DNA of 64,000 nt. Origin: Bimastos eiseni (taxonomy: Eukaryota; Annelida; Clitellata; Crassiclitellata; Lumbricidae). The stretch lies in the NCBI GenBank assembly GCA_959347315.1, contig OY365811.1, positions 35,073,074 through 35,137,073 of the forward strand, in the 5' to 3' direction. Below the pieces are notes generated by a model. It made no database searches, was not told where the DNA came from, and saw only the letters and a list, made by a program, of their open reading frames with translations. The position numbers were made by a program, and so were the translations under genes. Shown in pieces: positions 1 to 11,781 of this stretch; the stretch's first letter is position 1, and every line of letters starts with the position of its first letter.

Positions 1-3000
1 TGTGGCATGTACGATTAGACATTATGTGGCATGTGTGAATTAGACATTATATAATTTTTCTAATTAATTAATATGTGTGTGTGTGTGTGCGTGATTTAAA
101 CTGAGAATCTATTTAATTTGGAGCGGCAGGCTGTGCAACCAGTATTATTAGACATGTGACTGAATCAATGATTTGCTTCTGAATGAGAGCCAGATGTCCC
201 TTTGCTGAACAATTGTCATAAGAAATGCAGTGTTTGTTATTGATCCTATGGAAACTGATGATGGACATTGATCTGCCTCTTAGCAAAGATGACAACGATT
301 CAGATCGCAATTTACATCTTTTTCCATGTGATACTGACAGTTTGATGAGCCTGCATTACAGTTCTGAGAAGGTTGTTTTGAAGTTTATTTTAAGATTAAT
401 CCATAATTAAATAATTTATCCTTTGCATATTCTATTGCTTTTGTTTTATCTGGCATCGCCTTCCACGTATCCCATCCATTTATGGACTTCAATCGCTTAC
501 TGTGTTGTGAGATGTGGTACTTTGATATCGCCACATCCAGCTGTTGCCTTGGTCAATAAATTGCATAGAATAAAGATAGTGTGGTTTAATAAAACTTCTG
601 TTGCACTCGCCAAGGAATTGCCGATTAATGCAAATACCGATTCATCTATTATTTAGCATTGGTAATAATTTACATGTGAAATTGTTAAACATTACCTGTC
701 TATGCATTCCTGCAGGCATGTTACAGTGATGCTTAAGTGAGTTTGTTAAGACTAACTATAATTAAGCTGGATCGATTTCTGTTTTGCTTTTTGTACACTG
801 TAGTTGTCTTTAAATAGTTAAGTAACAATTTACCTTGGCTGTATTGTTTGACCGCTTTTGTAATTCTTGGCTCACTGAATGTTAAATGATTAGATAAGGA
901 GTGTCTGCATGTTCGTATATATTTAAAGTGTATAATTATGAACAATTATTTTGTGAGTGTCTGTTCAGTTTCTATGACTTGATATGCGAAGAGTTTTTAA
1001 ATATTTCATCTTTTTGCCAGAAGTAACAAGTTTTTGACTACGAATAAAGGAACTTATTTCTGTGTCCAACACTCAGGTCTAATTCAGTTACTGAACTGAT
1101 TATTCCAGATAATTCACACATACTGTTAGTATAATTGGTTCTGTGTCTATAGTCGAATGTTCGATAGTCCGAAGGTTTGATAGTCCAAAGATTGCATGGT
1201 GTCCGGTCGATAGGTGATAAGATTGCGGTTATAATGGGCGCCGTATTTGTGAAGTCTTCATGAAGAGAATTATGTTTGGCTAGAAGCTGAATTGTACCAT
1301 TCTCTTCATTAATTCAGCTTCCATTTAGGCATGATTCATTTCATATCAATCCAGCTCTCAGTGTTACGCATTCTTTCATTAATTAATTCTGCTTCTAGTT
1401 AAATTAATGCCGCACCATATAATCTTTGGACTATCGAACCTTTGGATTATCGAGCGGACACCAGTATAATTTACTTCATATTTCGTTTAGGTAGCAACGC
1501 AATGTTTCATCATAGCCAGTAATATTTTTATTTATTATTCAATAATCGTTATTGCACGCCTTATGTAGACAAATAATTGTGATGCGCAGGTTTTGTATGT
1601 TAATAAACATTAGAATGACTAGTGTATGGAGTTTCATTGATGTTCCAAAGTGGAGCGACTTGTTGCGGAGTAACGAAGGTTTTGTTAGACTACTGTTTGT
1701 GTACGCTGTACAAGGTTTGCGACAGCAATTGTGACTTCCAAACAAATTTGAAGCTTATCACTAGTTGGTTGCTTCAGTTTAAACATGGTTCTTAATCATA
1801 CCGACACACATGTCTTTAGTCAACACTGACGTAGCAAATACACAAACAGTAACTTAAGTAATTGACAAACATTCATCCCAACATGTACGCTTGGAGGTAT
1901 GGGTCGTCCATAAAGGACAGTCCACGGAAACTGACATACGTTGGATCCCTCTCTCCCAGTTGTCTGCATTTTTGGACGTCTGCTCGCACTCCAGCGGAAT
2001 AACGAAGGTTAGGTTAGGGTACTGTGTTGATCTTGCAGAGCTAAAATGTGCTGTAGAATAAAGTACATTAGCTTAACCAACTAAACCAAGTGTATTTTAG
2101 TGATCCCATATAAGAAACACAGTTTGAATACAAATGTATGTACAGTTGATAACTTGCTGGGGGTCAATAGGAACAGATAGAAACCCTAAAAGGACACAAT
2201 TCCTGTAAGCAGAGGTCACCATGTCAGTTGATAACTTTCTGCTTGTAATAGGCATGAATACATTAGCGTGTGTAAACCTACTGATGCGGGCAGCATTTGA
2301 AAGCGGGTGTGATCCAATACTAGGCAGATGGTAGGGCCTATGCAAATTGGCGGAAGTAGGTGATTAAGGCATAGTCAAGCTCTGAATAACTACATTTATA
2401 ATGTATGCCTAGGTAAGATGGGGACGTCCGTATTCTGGAAAGCCCATGGCCTCTGGATCAATATTCAGAGGGTCATGGAAAGCTTGTTCCTCATCCATGT
2501 TTGTGAGACCCGTACCTGGTCATCTTTGCGGACATCCTTAGTGGGGGGTACCGGTACCGGTTTAAAAGAGCGTATGCATAGGCCTACTTAGCATTCGAGC
2601 ATAATTGTCCATACTGCAGCGCATAGGTCTACGTGTCTACCTAATGTCAACAATAGAGACGCTGGGAACTTGCAAGGGATGTTTAATCGTACGGCAAACC
2701 CAGTAGCCAACCATCCCAATCTACTTATTCTGGAGTGCCCCAAAAACTAATTAAGACGCGGGGAATCCCATTATATTAGCTCCAGTTTAATCACTTGGAC
2801 CAGATTTCATGCTTGGGCAAAACATAACCGATGAGTAGCAGTCAGACATGCATGCCCGGTTCTATCTCAATAAACTCAAAATCCAGTTATTATAAGGGTC
2901 AGGCGATAGACCAGTGAACACTTAAATTGGCCTCCGTCATAAATTATATTAAACATTTGTTTGAAATTCTGTGATTTGCATCACTTTAACAGATGTACAA

Positions 3001-4140
3001 TATTATAGCCGGAATAATTGGGCCTGCAATTAAGATGGTGTAGGCTTTTGCTAATCTTAATCTAAAAGATATATTTGAAGTTCGCAAATTGATATTCTTC
3101 GTTTAAAGCTGTTTAATAAATATTAAAGAAAGCCTACGCTACAGTACATTACAGCCATAGTGTAGTATGAGAAAGGCATGCGCTATAAAATATCGCATTG
3201 AAGTTGAATTTAAATGACCTAATCTCATTATTGTTAATAATATGCTTTGAAAGAGGGTTCGAAGATGTATACACTAAAAAGAGGCGGGATACGTAAAACC
3301 GCATCTGATAAAATACGATTTCTTATTGTAGTTTTTAATTTATAACAGCAGGACCAGAAAAAATAGGCCTATAGCTACTTGTAACTATAGTGTGCTTCAA
3401 TCTACAAGTTCTAAACTGCAGGCAATACTATGCGTTTGCAAAAAACTTTGTTAGCGGTTCAATAAAGTAAGCCTACATAAGGCCTGTACGTAGGCCTATG
3501 CGACCTTTTTTACATTATGCTGACAAAGCAATTTAAAGCAGGCGACGATCGATAGTCCTAGACGGATAATCGGAGTTTTCTACCTCTTCCAATGCATGAA
3601 CCTGTCAAATGGAAATCGGGGCACAACAAACATCGGGATATACAAATTATACATATGCCTTAACCCTATAGCATAAGATATCTTAGCCTATGAATACTGC
3701 AAGTCCACAGAGAGGGACAAAGGCGAATGTCCAAAGGATCTGCGAATTTATGAAAAAAATGTTATCAGTTAGGCGGCTTAAACCTACTAGCCTAAAAATA
3801 ATACCCATACCAGCATAATTTATATATCATAGGAATAACATGTTTTATAAATTCGTTGCTTGCAACAAGACATAGCCTACATTGCATTTTCAAAGATTTA
3901 TTTATGCTTGATTTATTCTGGACTGATTCTTTTAGAAATGTGACGAACGCCACGAACCACGCAATCTGCAGAAACCGCAGCACGTCTTCCTCTACCACAG
4001 AAGCGTTATTTGCCTGTTCTTATAGATAAGGACATTTATATGGTTATTTTTCTTAAATCAGATCAGTACGAAAATACTAAGAGGCCGCAGTCAGTTTTTG
4101 GTTACGTCTAAGTAAAGAACTTCGTACAGGATTCAATGCG
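1..4140. other. Upstream non-coding region
   Basis: No gene is recognised here. Short open frames lack splice context or recognisable domains. The stretch holds a (TG)n run near 72-90, one small inverted-repeat element (1137-1462) and otherwise AT-rich unique-looking sequence. It is the 5' flank of the PUR gene, so distal regulatory elements may lie in it, but none can be identified by eye. Confidence 0.6.
1137..1462. mobile_element. MITE with 9-bp target duplication
   Basis: The 326-bp segment is bounded by the direct repeat AGTATAATT at 1128-1136 and 1463-1471, as expected of a target-site duplication. Imperfect terminal inverted repeats lie just inside: the stretch around 1164-1208 and the reverse complement of about 1410-1455 agree at most positions, and both carry tandem copies of a GTTCGATAGTCCAAAG-like unit. 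There is no coding capacity. A 9-bp duplication is common for Mutator-like elements and 8 bp for hAT, but the family is not assigned. Confidence 0.6.
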
Positions 4141-4150
4141 ATTTACTAAT

Positions 4151-4153
<3 letters not shown>

Positions 4154-4203
<50 letters not shown>
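4154..4203. repeat. (GA)n microsatellite upstream of PUR start
   Basis: Uninterrupted GA dinucleotide run of about 50 bp ending about 80 bp before the PUR initiator ATG. It lies in the expected promoter or 5' UTR zone. GA runs can bind GAGA-type factors in animals; that role here is only a possibility. Confidence 0.9.
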
Positions 4204-4206
<3 letters not shown>

Positions 4207-4282
4207 CGGATTGGGTTCAACAGAGTAGAAGGAGGAGGAGAGTATAATAGTATCGTAGGTGTGGGTGGAATTGCGGTGGAAG

Positions 4283-4343
4283 ATGTCGGACCTGGAGAGT
4301 GGAGACGAGCGATTGCCAGCCGTCCGACAGGGTCGAGGAGAAG
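4283..4343 (+). CDS. PURA: PUR gene coding exon 1
   Basis: Encodes residues 1-20 plus the first base of Gly21, starting MSDLESGDE, comparable to the MADRDSGSE start of vertebrate PURA. The ATG at 4283 is the first in frame after the GA tract. The donor at 4344 (AAG|GTGACC) leaves phase 1. Confidence 0.88.
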
Positions 4344-7300
4344 GTGACCGGCGACATATCGTAAATCATCATTCTAACCGGACTTCGATCTACTATGTCC
4401 TTGAATTCGGATCCTTGAACTGATCGCTGCTTGATCGGTTGGACACGGATGTGCTACGGTTGAGTTCCGGGAACCGGGAAGTAGGAAGAACGGGATCGAT
4501 GAGGGGTCAATGGGTTTGCTACTTAGGGTAAAGGATAATTTGATCGAGGGGCTTGGGAAAAGTGGTGGCCTACATCCTTGAGGAAAACTGGGTACAGTTC
4601 CTAGAAAATGGGTTGTGGGTGTTGGAGTTAGAGGGGGGGGGTTTGGTAGAATGAAGGACCTAGAAGCGTTGGTTTTGGAAACTGGACGAAGTAAAGCATT
4701 GACGTTGGAATTATGTGATTTTTTGAAAATTTGGCAATGGCATTATTGTAGAGCTTATCAGAGGCTTGGAAAGTGCGCATATAGCAAATATTTCAGTTTG
4801 ATGGGTTGATGATTGCACAGTACAAGTTGCAGGAAATGAATGTGCATCATGCCAGCTTTTGTGCTCATGTTTTATAACTGAAATATGTTGAAAGTTTCTC
4901 TTTTTTATTTCAATCAAAATGAAGGTGCTGGAGAGGAAGAACTTGCAACACGAACGCTTCAAATCCAGTCGAAGCGTTTCTACCTGGATGTGAAGCAGAA
5001 CCAAAGAGGACGATTCATGAAGATAGCTGAAGTATTTCGTTGAATCTTTTTCCTAAATGGTCAGGTTCTGGATCGATCCTGTTGTCTGCTTCTCCTTTAA
5101 GCAATGGCTAAACGATGATAGTATATCATATGCCTGTATATATCGTATCATATCTGAGGATTTATATAGCGCTTATTACAGTACTAGCTATTCAGATGCC
5201 CTCTCATTGTGACAGCCCCGAGGAAATAACATAGTCTTCAAGTAACGAAGAGATGACAGTGGGAGCCCAATCAGGTCGATCCACATACCGGAGAGGGCGG
5301 GAGGAGACGGAAGACAGAGGTTTTCGCATTAAGTCGCAAAGATATTTAGGGGCTAGACCCTGTTGAGTTCTTAGGACTAAGAGGAGTATTGGATGTGAGA
5401 GGAAATGGGAAGCCAGTGTAGGACATCGGTCATGTAGGTTGTACTGTGTGCGTGTGTGTGCTCGTAAATGTGTACCTTTCGGAACGTTTAAAAGACAACA
5501 TGTAGCATGTCTAAAAGGCTCAGAGGACATTTCATCCTGTGCTGAATTGTTATAGATAATCGAGCATATTTGGAGATAATGTGAAAGGCCGTGATTACAT
5601 TGCTCAACTGTTCCAGTCAGTATTGTGATAGAGAAGTTCTGATGAGAGTGTAGAGAGTAGCTCTAGTTAGTTTTGCTCTTTTGAGCGTATATCAACGGGT
5701 GTTTGGGGCTGTGAGGGGGTTTAACATTTTGGACATAAATAGGTGTTTTTGATTTTTGATAATGTAGCATTGCTTAATGACTTCCAAGTCTCGCATATTT
5801 AGGTCGGCCATGGGGGTGTGTTAGATACCACTGAGCAACACTGTATAAATGTTTGATTACATTACGTTACAATTACAGTTACAAATAAAGGATACGGTGT
5901 CTATATTGAGAGTGATAATGCAGGATGAAGTTTATAGAATTGAGTTTACCAGAGGCTTAACCTCAAATTCTGTGATTACGATTTTAGCTGCATGTTGAGC
6001 TAAGGGGAATTGCAAGAGGTGATTAAATCCTAGCATAATCCTGATTCATAGGCTAGGCCTAATTTATTTCTGACATATAATGGAAAACAGAGGATGGACT
6101 GGAGAGGGTAAGAACATTAGAAGGAGATAAATATGTGTGAATTTATGTGTATATAATTTTTTTAAGATGTGAATGGACCTCTCATTGATTTGACTTTTTA
6201 TGTTTGTAGCTCCAAAAATTTCGTGTGTTATTATTTTATTGCATCTAACGATCCTTGGAACCTGTAAAACTGTCAGTCCTGTTGCATAGACCTTAAACAC
6301 TAAAACCAAGACCAAGACTGTAAACCTCAGGACCATGACTGTAAACACCAACCCCTTGAAGACCAAGATACTGATAAATCACAGCCTTTTAATTTGTACT
6401 AAAAGTGTGTGAGGTCTGACAACCTGCCATTGTAATAAAAACATTATTCTTTTATTTATTTTCAAGCCAACAACTCTTAATGAAGACTACAGAGAAACGT
6501 CCTTCATGCAAAATGTTATTCCAAATGGCTGTTGCATTTTATCAAACAAATTTCCTCATAATTTCTGACCGAGGCCAATTTCGGTGGAGCCTCTTACAAA
6601 TGTGAAACGATGCATTCTACAGTAATTAACAGGAAGTTGAAATGATTGTCCAAGGCTTAAAATGAAAGCCGGGTTCATTTCTGAATCATGCAGAGTCACC
6701 AGCTAGTTTCTACGAATGCAGAAGTGCCACAAGGACCTTAGTGTGGCCCTGGTTAGTCACTTTTCATATTGACAGTAGAGTCTTGGTCTTGCAAGACCAA
6801 AGCCAAGACTTTGAGTGTCAAGAACAAGACTTTTGGTCTGAAGACCATGACAAAAACTTTGAAAGCAAACTGGAGACACTCAAGACTAAGACCGGGCTCT
6901 GGTGGACGACAAGACTTGACAGTTTTACAATGGTATGTGTGAATGTTAACAGAAGAAATACTTTAGTGTATGTGTTTCTCTTGCATTCGTGTGTATTGGC
7001 ATTTGTAATGTTTTCTTCTGGCATTGATAGGTTGGCGCTGGCGGCAAGAAGAGCCGTCTGTTGCTTGGAATGTCAACAGCCGCCGAATTCCGAGATCGAC
7101 TGACGGAATTCAATGACCATTATCTAAGCCTAGGTTTGTTTTGCTTCTGCAGCTGGTATTATTCTATTGCTGCAAGGTGGTCTGTTGGTAGAGCGTTGGG
7201 TTGGTGATTGGACGATTGCAGGTTTGTGCCAGCTGAGCAGACTCTGCTTAATGATCCCAGACAAGTTTTGTGTGTGCACTTGTCTTGTGCCTGAGAGTCC

Positions 7301-10300
7301 AATTTATCGCTCTTGCACTTTCATTGATTCATTCCAAGAATTTACTTTACACACCTTCAGGAAGCTTTCTCAGAAATGCATTTGTATTAAGTGCAATAAA
7401 TATAAATAAATTGTAGTGCAAAAGCTGACTGAGGTTTTTTTAAAGTTAATTTATTTCCTCAAACTTTGGCAGATGTTGGTTGAAGCTAAATCCTGACAGT
7501 TATTTAACTGAATATCCTAAATATACAATGGAAATTAAAGATTGTTTTTGACTTGATTTTTTACTTTTCTTGTATTAAAACAGCAATTAACTTCACAGAA
7601 CCTCTATTCAATCAATCTATTGTTTTATTTGGTTCATTGTGGTATGCTACTTCTTCATTAAGTTCCAATTAGTAGCTGTTAGAAGCTAAGAAGTTAGAGA
7701 AACTGGAAAACAGATTGTAGGAGATAAAATTATAGTTGATGATCAAGAGCAATAATTTAATCAAATAACTGAAGTATTTTATTGAATTTTTTAAATTTCT
7801 TCCTGGAGCTAAAACATAAAACAATTTGAAGTTCCTACTCTTGAGCATGCCATATGAAACTGGTCAAGAGAAAAACAAGGACTTTCTAATTTCTTTTGGC
7901 AAGTATTTGCACATTATTGTAAATGTCTCCTTATAGGCAAGCATGGGAAGGGGTAAAAGCATGGGGAAGGGGTAAAAGCGTGGGGAAGGGGTAAAAGCGT
8001 GGGGAAGGGGTAAAAGCATGGGGAAGGGGTAAAAGCATGGGAAGGGGTAAAAGCATGGGGAAGGGGTAAAGGCATGGGAAGGGGTAAAAGCATGGGGAAG
8101 GGGTAAAAGCATGGGGAAGGGGTAAAAGCATGGGAAGGGGTAAAAGCGTGGGGAAGGGGTAAAAGCATGGGAAGGGGTAAAAGCATGGGAAGGGGTAAAA
8201 GCATGGGGAAGGGGTAAAAGCATGAGGAAGAGGTAAAAGCATGGGAAGGGGTAAAAGCATGAGGAAGGGGTAAAAGCATGGGAAGGGGCAAAAGCATGGG
8301 AAGGGGTAAAAGCATGGGGAAGGGGTAAAAGCATGGGAAGGGGTAAAAGCATGGGAAGGGGTAAAAGCAAGGGAAGGGGTAAAAACATGGGAAGGGGTAA
8401 TGCATGGGAAGGGGTAATGCATGGTGAAGGGGTAAAAGCATGGGGAAGGGGTAAAAGCATGGGAAGGGGTAAAAGCATGGGAATGGGTAAAAGCATGGGA
8501 AAGGGTAAAAGCGTGGGGAAGGGGTAAATGCATGGGGAAGGGGTAAAAGCATGGGGAAGGGGTAAAAGCATGGGAAGGGGTAAAAGCATGGGGAAGGGGT
8601 AAAAGCATGGGAAGGGGTAAAAGCATGGGAAGGGGTAAAAGCAAGGGAAGGGGTAAAAACATGGGAAGGGGTAATGCATGGGAAGGGGTAATGCATGGGA
8701 AGTGGTAAAAGCATGGTGAAGTGGTAAAAGCATGGGGAAGGGGTGAAAGCATAAGAAGGAGTAAAAGCATGTGGATTGGGTGACATTTTCATGATTGCAA
8801 ACCCCCTATGTTTTTTCTGTCGGCTGCTAAAAAGTGTCTGTGCAAAATTTGGGAACAATCGCTCGAGTTGATCAAAAGTTTTTTGTGGAACATGCATAGT
8901 TAGTTTATATTATAGGCAATGTAAAAAGATCTATATACTACCCAAACCTTAAACGTTGCGACAGTGTGCGTTACTGAATTTTATTTTGTTTTCAGGTCCG
9001 CCAAACCAAAGCAATGTAGTTGATGACGGCAAACTGAAGAGCGAGGTTATTGTGAAGGATAACAAAAGATACTATCTTGACCTAAAGGAAAATGCCAGAG
9101 GAAGATTCCTTAGGGTATGCAAGTTCATGTTCACATTTTTTATGTTCCATTTTTAGGTTGTTACCAGATCTTTTCAGTTTCTCAGCTGTTCCATGACAAT
9201 GCTGAACTTCTTTCCTCCGATAATAGATGCAGACTTGGTACATGATAAATTACTTATAGTGTAATGTAATGTAATGTAAATCCACCGTATCACCATGCTG
9301 TCTCCTCAGCTTTTGTTCCTCGAAAATTTCTCAGTGCCCACAAAAGCCACATCAGGGAGACCTGCTTATTCTCCAGCGCTATGCCAAATCAAGTATGCAA
9401 TAGCCAATCCTCTCGTTTCCTTTCGGTGGCGGGTCAAAATCCAGGGAGTCAAGCCGAGGAGACAGCATGGTGCTAAGGTGGTAGTCGATGATGAGGGTGA
9501 TCATGTGGTGGTACAGAAGTAGAATCTGGGTAGGACACATTGAAGAGTTCGGTTTTTAGTCGTGAATGGAAAGTAGCAGGGGATGGTGCTGCTTTGGAAG
9601 CCATTATTAAAACTACCTTAAAATGAATGGTGTTATAATGAGTATTAATAAGATTATTCTGTAAGGCAGAACAAATTTTAGGATATATAGGTCACTGATA
9701 TTGTATCAGAATTTTTTTTTGGTAAAAGATGTGTCAATACTTCCTACAGTTTTGATCTTGCTTTACATTGTAAGTATGATTATAATCAGAAATTTCTATA
9801 TTGCCTCTTGAAAATGGAACAAATAGATGTGCCATTAACCAGATAAGATACATCCATGATTTTTGAACAAAGTGGTTTTCAATCACTTCTGGAAAGGAGG
9901 TCAAAGGTTGCCATTCCAGAAAGTGGGACTAATACACAAGGGAGCTTTTATGCTTCCTAAGTTCAGGTCGATGGTGGACAACCAGGTCACCTTACTCTTC
10001 ACGACCAGAGGATCAAGACAGCTTTAGTTGGTGAGATGAAGCATGTCCTGTCCTATTAGCATGAGCGTCTTCAAGTAAGTGTTTACTGAATTAATAAGGA
10101 GTTCAGCCTGTCTGTCATTTGCCTGTCACATTGTCTGTCACTCTCTGTCTGTCACTCTGTCTGTCTGTCGACAAATTCAGCTGAGCATCACTGTGTCAAC
10201 GATGTGTCAATAATCTGTGTCAAATGCAAACAGAAAGATAGTGGAAAGGATGAAGAAGAAAGTGGTTCCTTGGAACAGGATTATTTCAAAGATAAATTTA

Positions 10301-11748
10301 GAAAAATTTCAATTGTTACAGCGTCTGTAGTTGCATAAAAACAGTTCATTGGGCTTTTGCATAAGGCGCCCATCTGACCAACTATTGTGTGCCATCTTCC
10401 TTTTCAGGTTTCCATGACGATGCCATTATCGAGACAAAGGTCACAAGTCGCTATACCGGCTCAAGGCATGGTCGAAATCAGAGATGCGCTGACAGACCTC
10501 TTGAATGAATTTGGAACAGAAGATTCAGGTTCATAACAGTACTAATCTGGAGTGTTTTGTCTTACTCACTGCAAAGAGTGCAGTACAGATGGAAATGTAA
10601 CCATAGAATAAACATTCTTCTCCTTTGCTATTTTATCACTAACAAAAGTTGTGCCTATAACCTATATAATTGAACAATTTACCTAATAATTTTCAGTTAA
10701 TTTTGGATTGTCTTGATTGCTTAGTGCTTCAGAAGCACTTCTCTTCCCGCCAACTGTTGACTCTGGTTGGGAATTATGTCGGTTGGACTCGGCGTGTGTG
10801 CTTGAGAGCCGCCTGCCACTGGTCTCTTCTAGTTACCCGACCAATGTTTGCTAACTGACAAATTTATGATCAGTTCCTAAAGACATTTAACATCTTGAGG
10901 CTAGCGCAGACTGAACCTCTATGCCCTTGTGAGGGTGCACTATCAAATTGAAGTAGTTTTGTATTGTCAACTGACATTAAATTGTATGGTTTTAGGTTTT
11001 AATTAATTCATCATTCTGAGAATCTGTATAGCGTTCTTTCAAGAAACCTACTCAGAAGCGCTCCCAACCCTGCAACAACTAAAGAAAAAAGGCTTGAGTG
11101 ACTTATAAAATAAGTTAAGCTGATCAGAATTCAGAAGTAAGGAGTGTAGGCCTAGTGGGAGAACATTCCAGAAGGTAGGCAAACAACTGAGAATGCCTGG
11201 TCTTGTTTAGTAGCCAAGTGAGCGCATGAAACTATAAGTTCACCTCTTGTTGCTGATTGAAACCTGACACACAGTATTGGACACCGAGCGACAGAGATTA
11301 CATAAGTAGGATGGAGCAAAACCAAGAGGGCAGCAAAAGACCATTGAGACACAGGCAGATAATGCAGCAGAGGATTACAGTGATTGAGGAGCATTTAGGA
11401 CCAATAAGCCGAACACAGGATTCGATCAATTCATTCACCGCAGGACCCCAAGGGGAAGGCCAACAAGTGTCGAGCACCAGGCAACATAGCTCAGCTACCT
11501 CTGGACGTCCTTTCCGCTCTTTGGACCGTTATGATCCTCTCGGTCTGCCACAGCTCAGCATCGTGACTAGACCTCTGTTCTGTTGGCCCTTTGCTCTGCT
11601 CAGATCCTCCCTGAAATTACTTTTCCTCTCATGGCTCGTGACATGAGTGTTGTCCTTGACAGGGAAGTTAGTTTCTTCCAACATGCAAACTTAGTCAATC
11701 CTTAGTTCAAAGTGGTATCTCGCTCTCTGTCTCTGTCTGTCTGTCTCT

Positions 11749-11781
<33 letters not shown>

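Noticed and set aside
7864..8897. Three overlapping minus-strand frames of 279-327 codons, Pro/Phe/Leu-rich
   Set aside because: They translate an intronic minisatellite with no stop codons in its unit; there is no conserved sequence outside the repeat.
11257..11646. 129-codon plus-strand frame in PUR intron 5
   Set aside because: No domain or splice signals; it partly overlaps an antisense LINE remnant.
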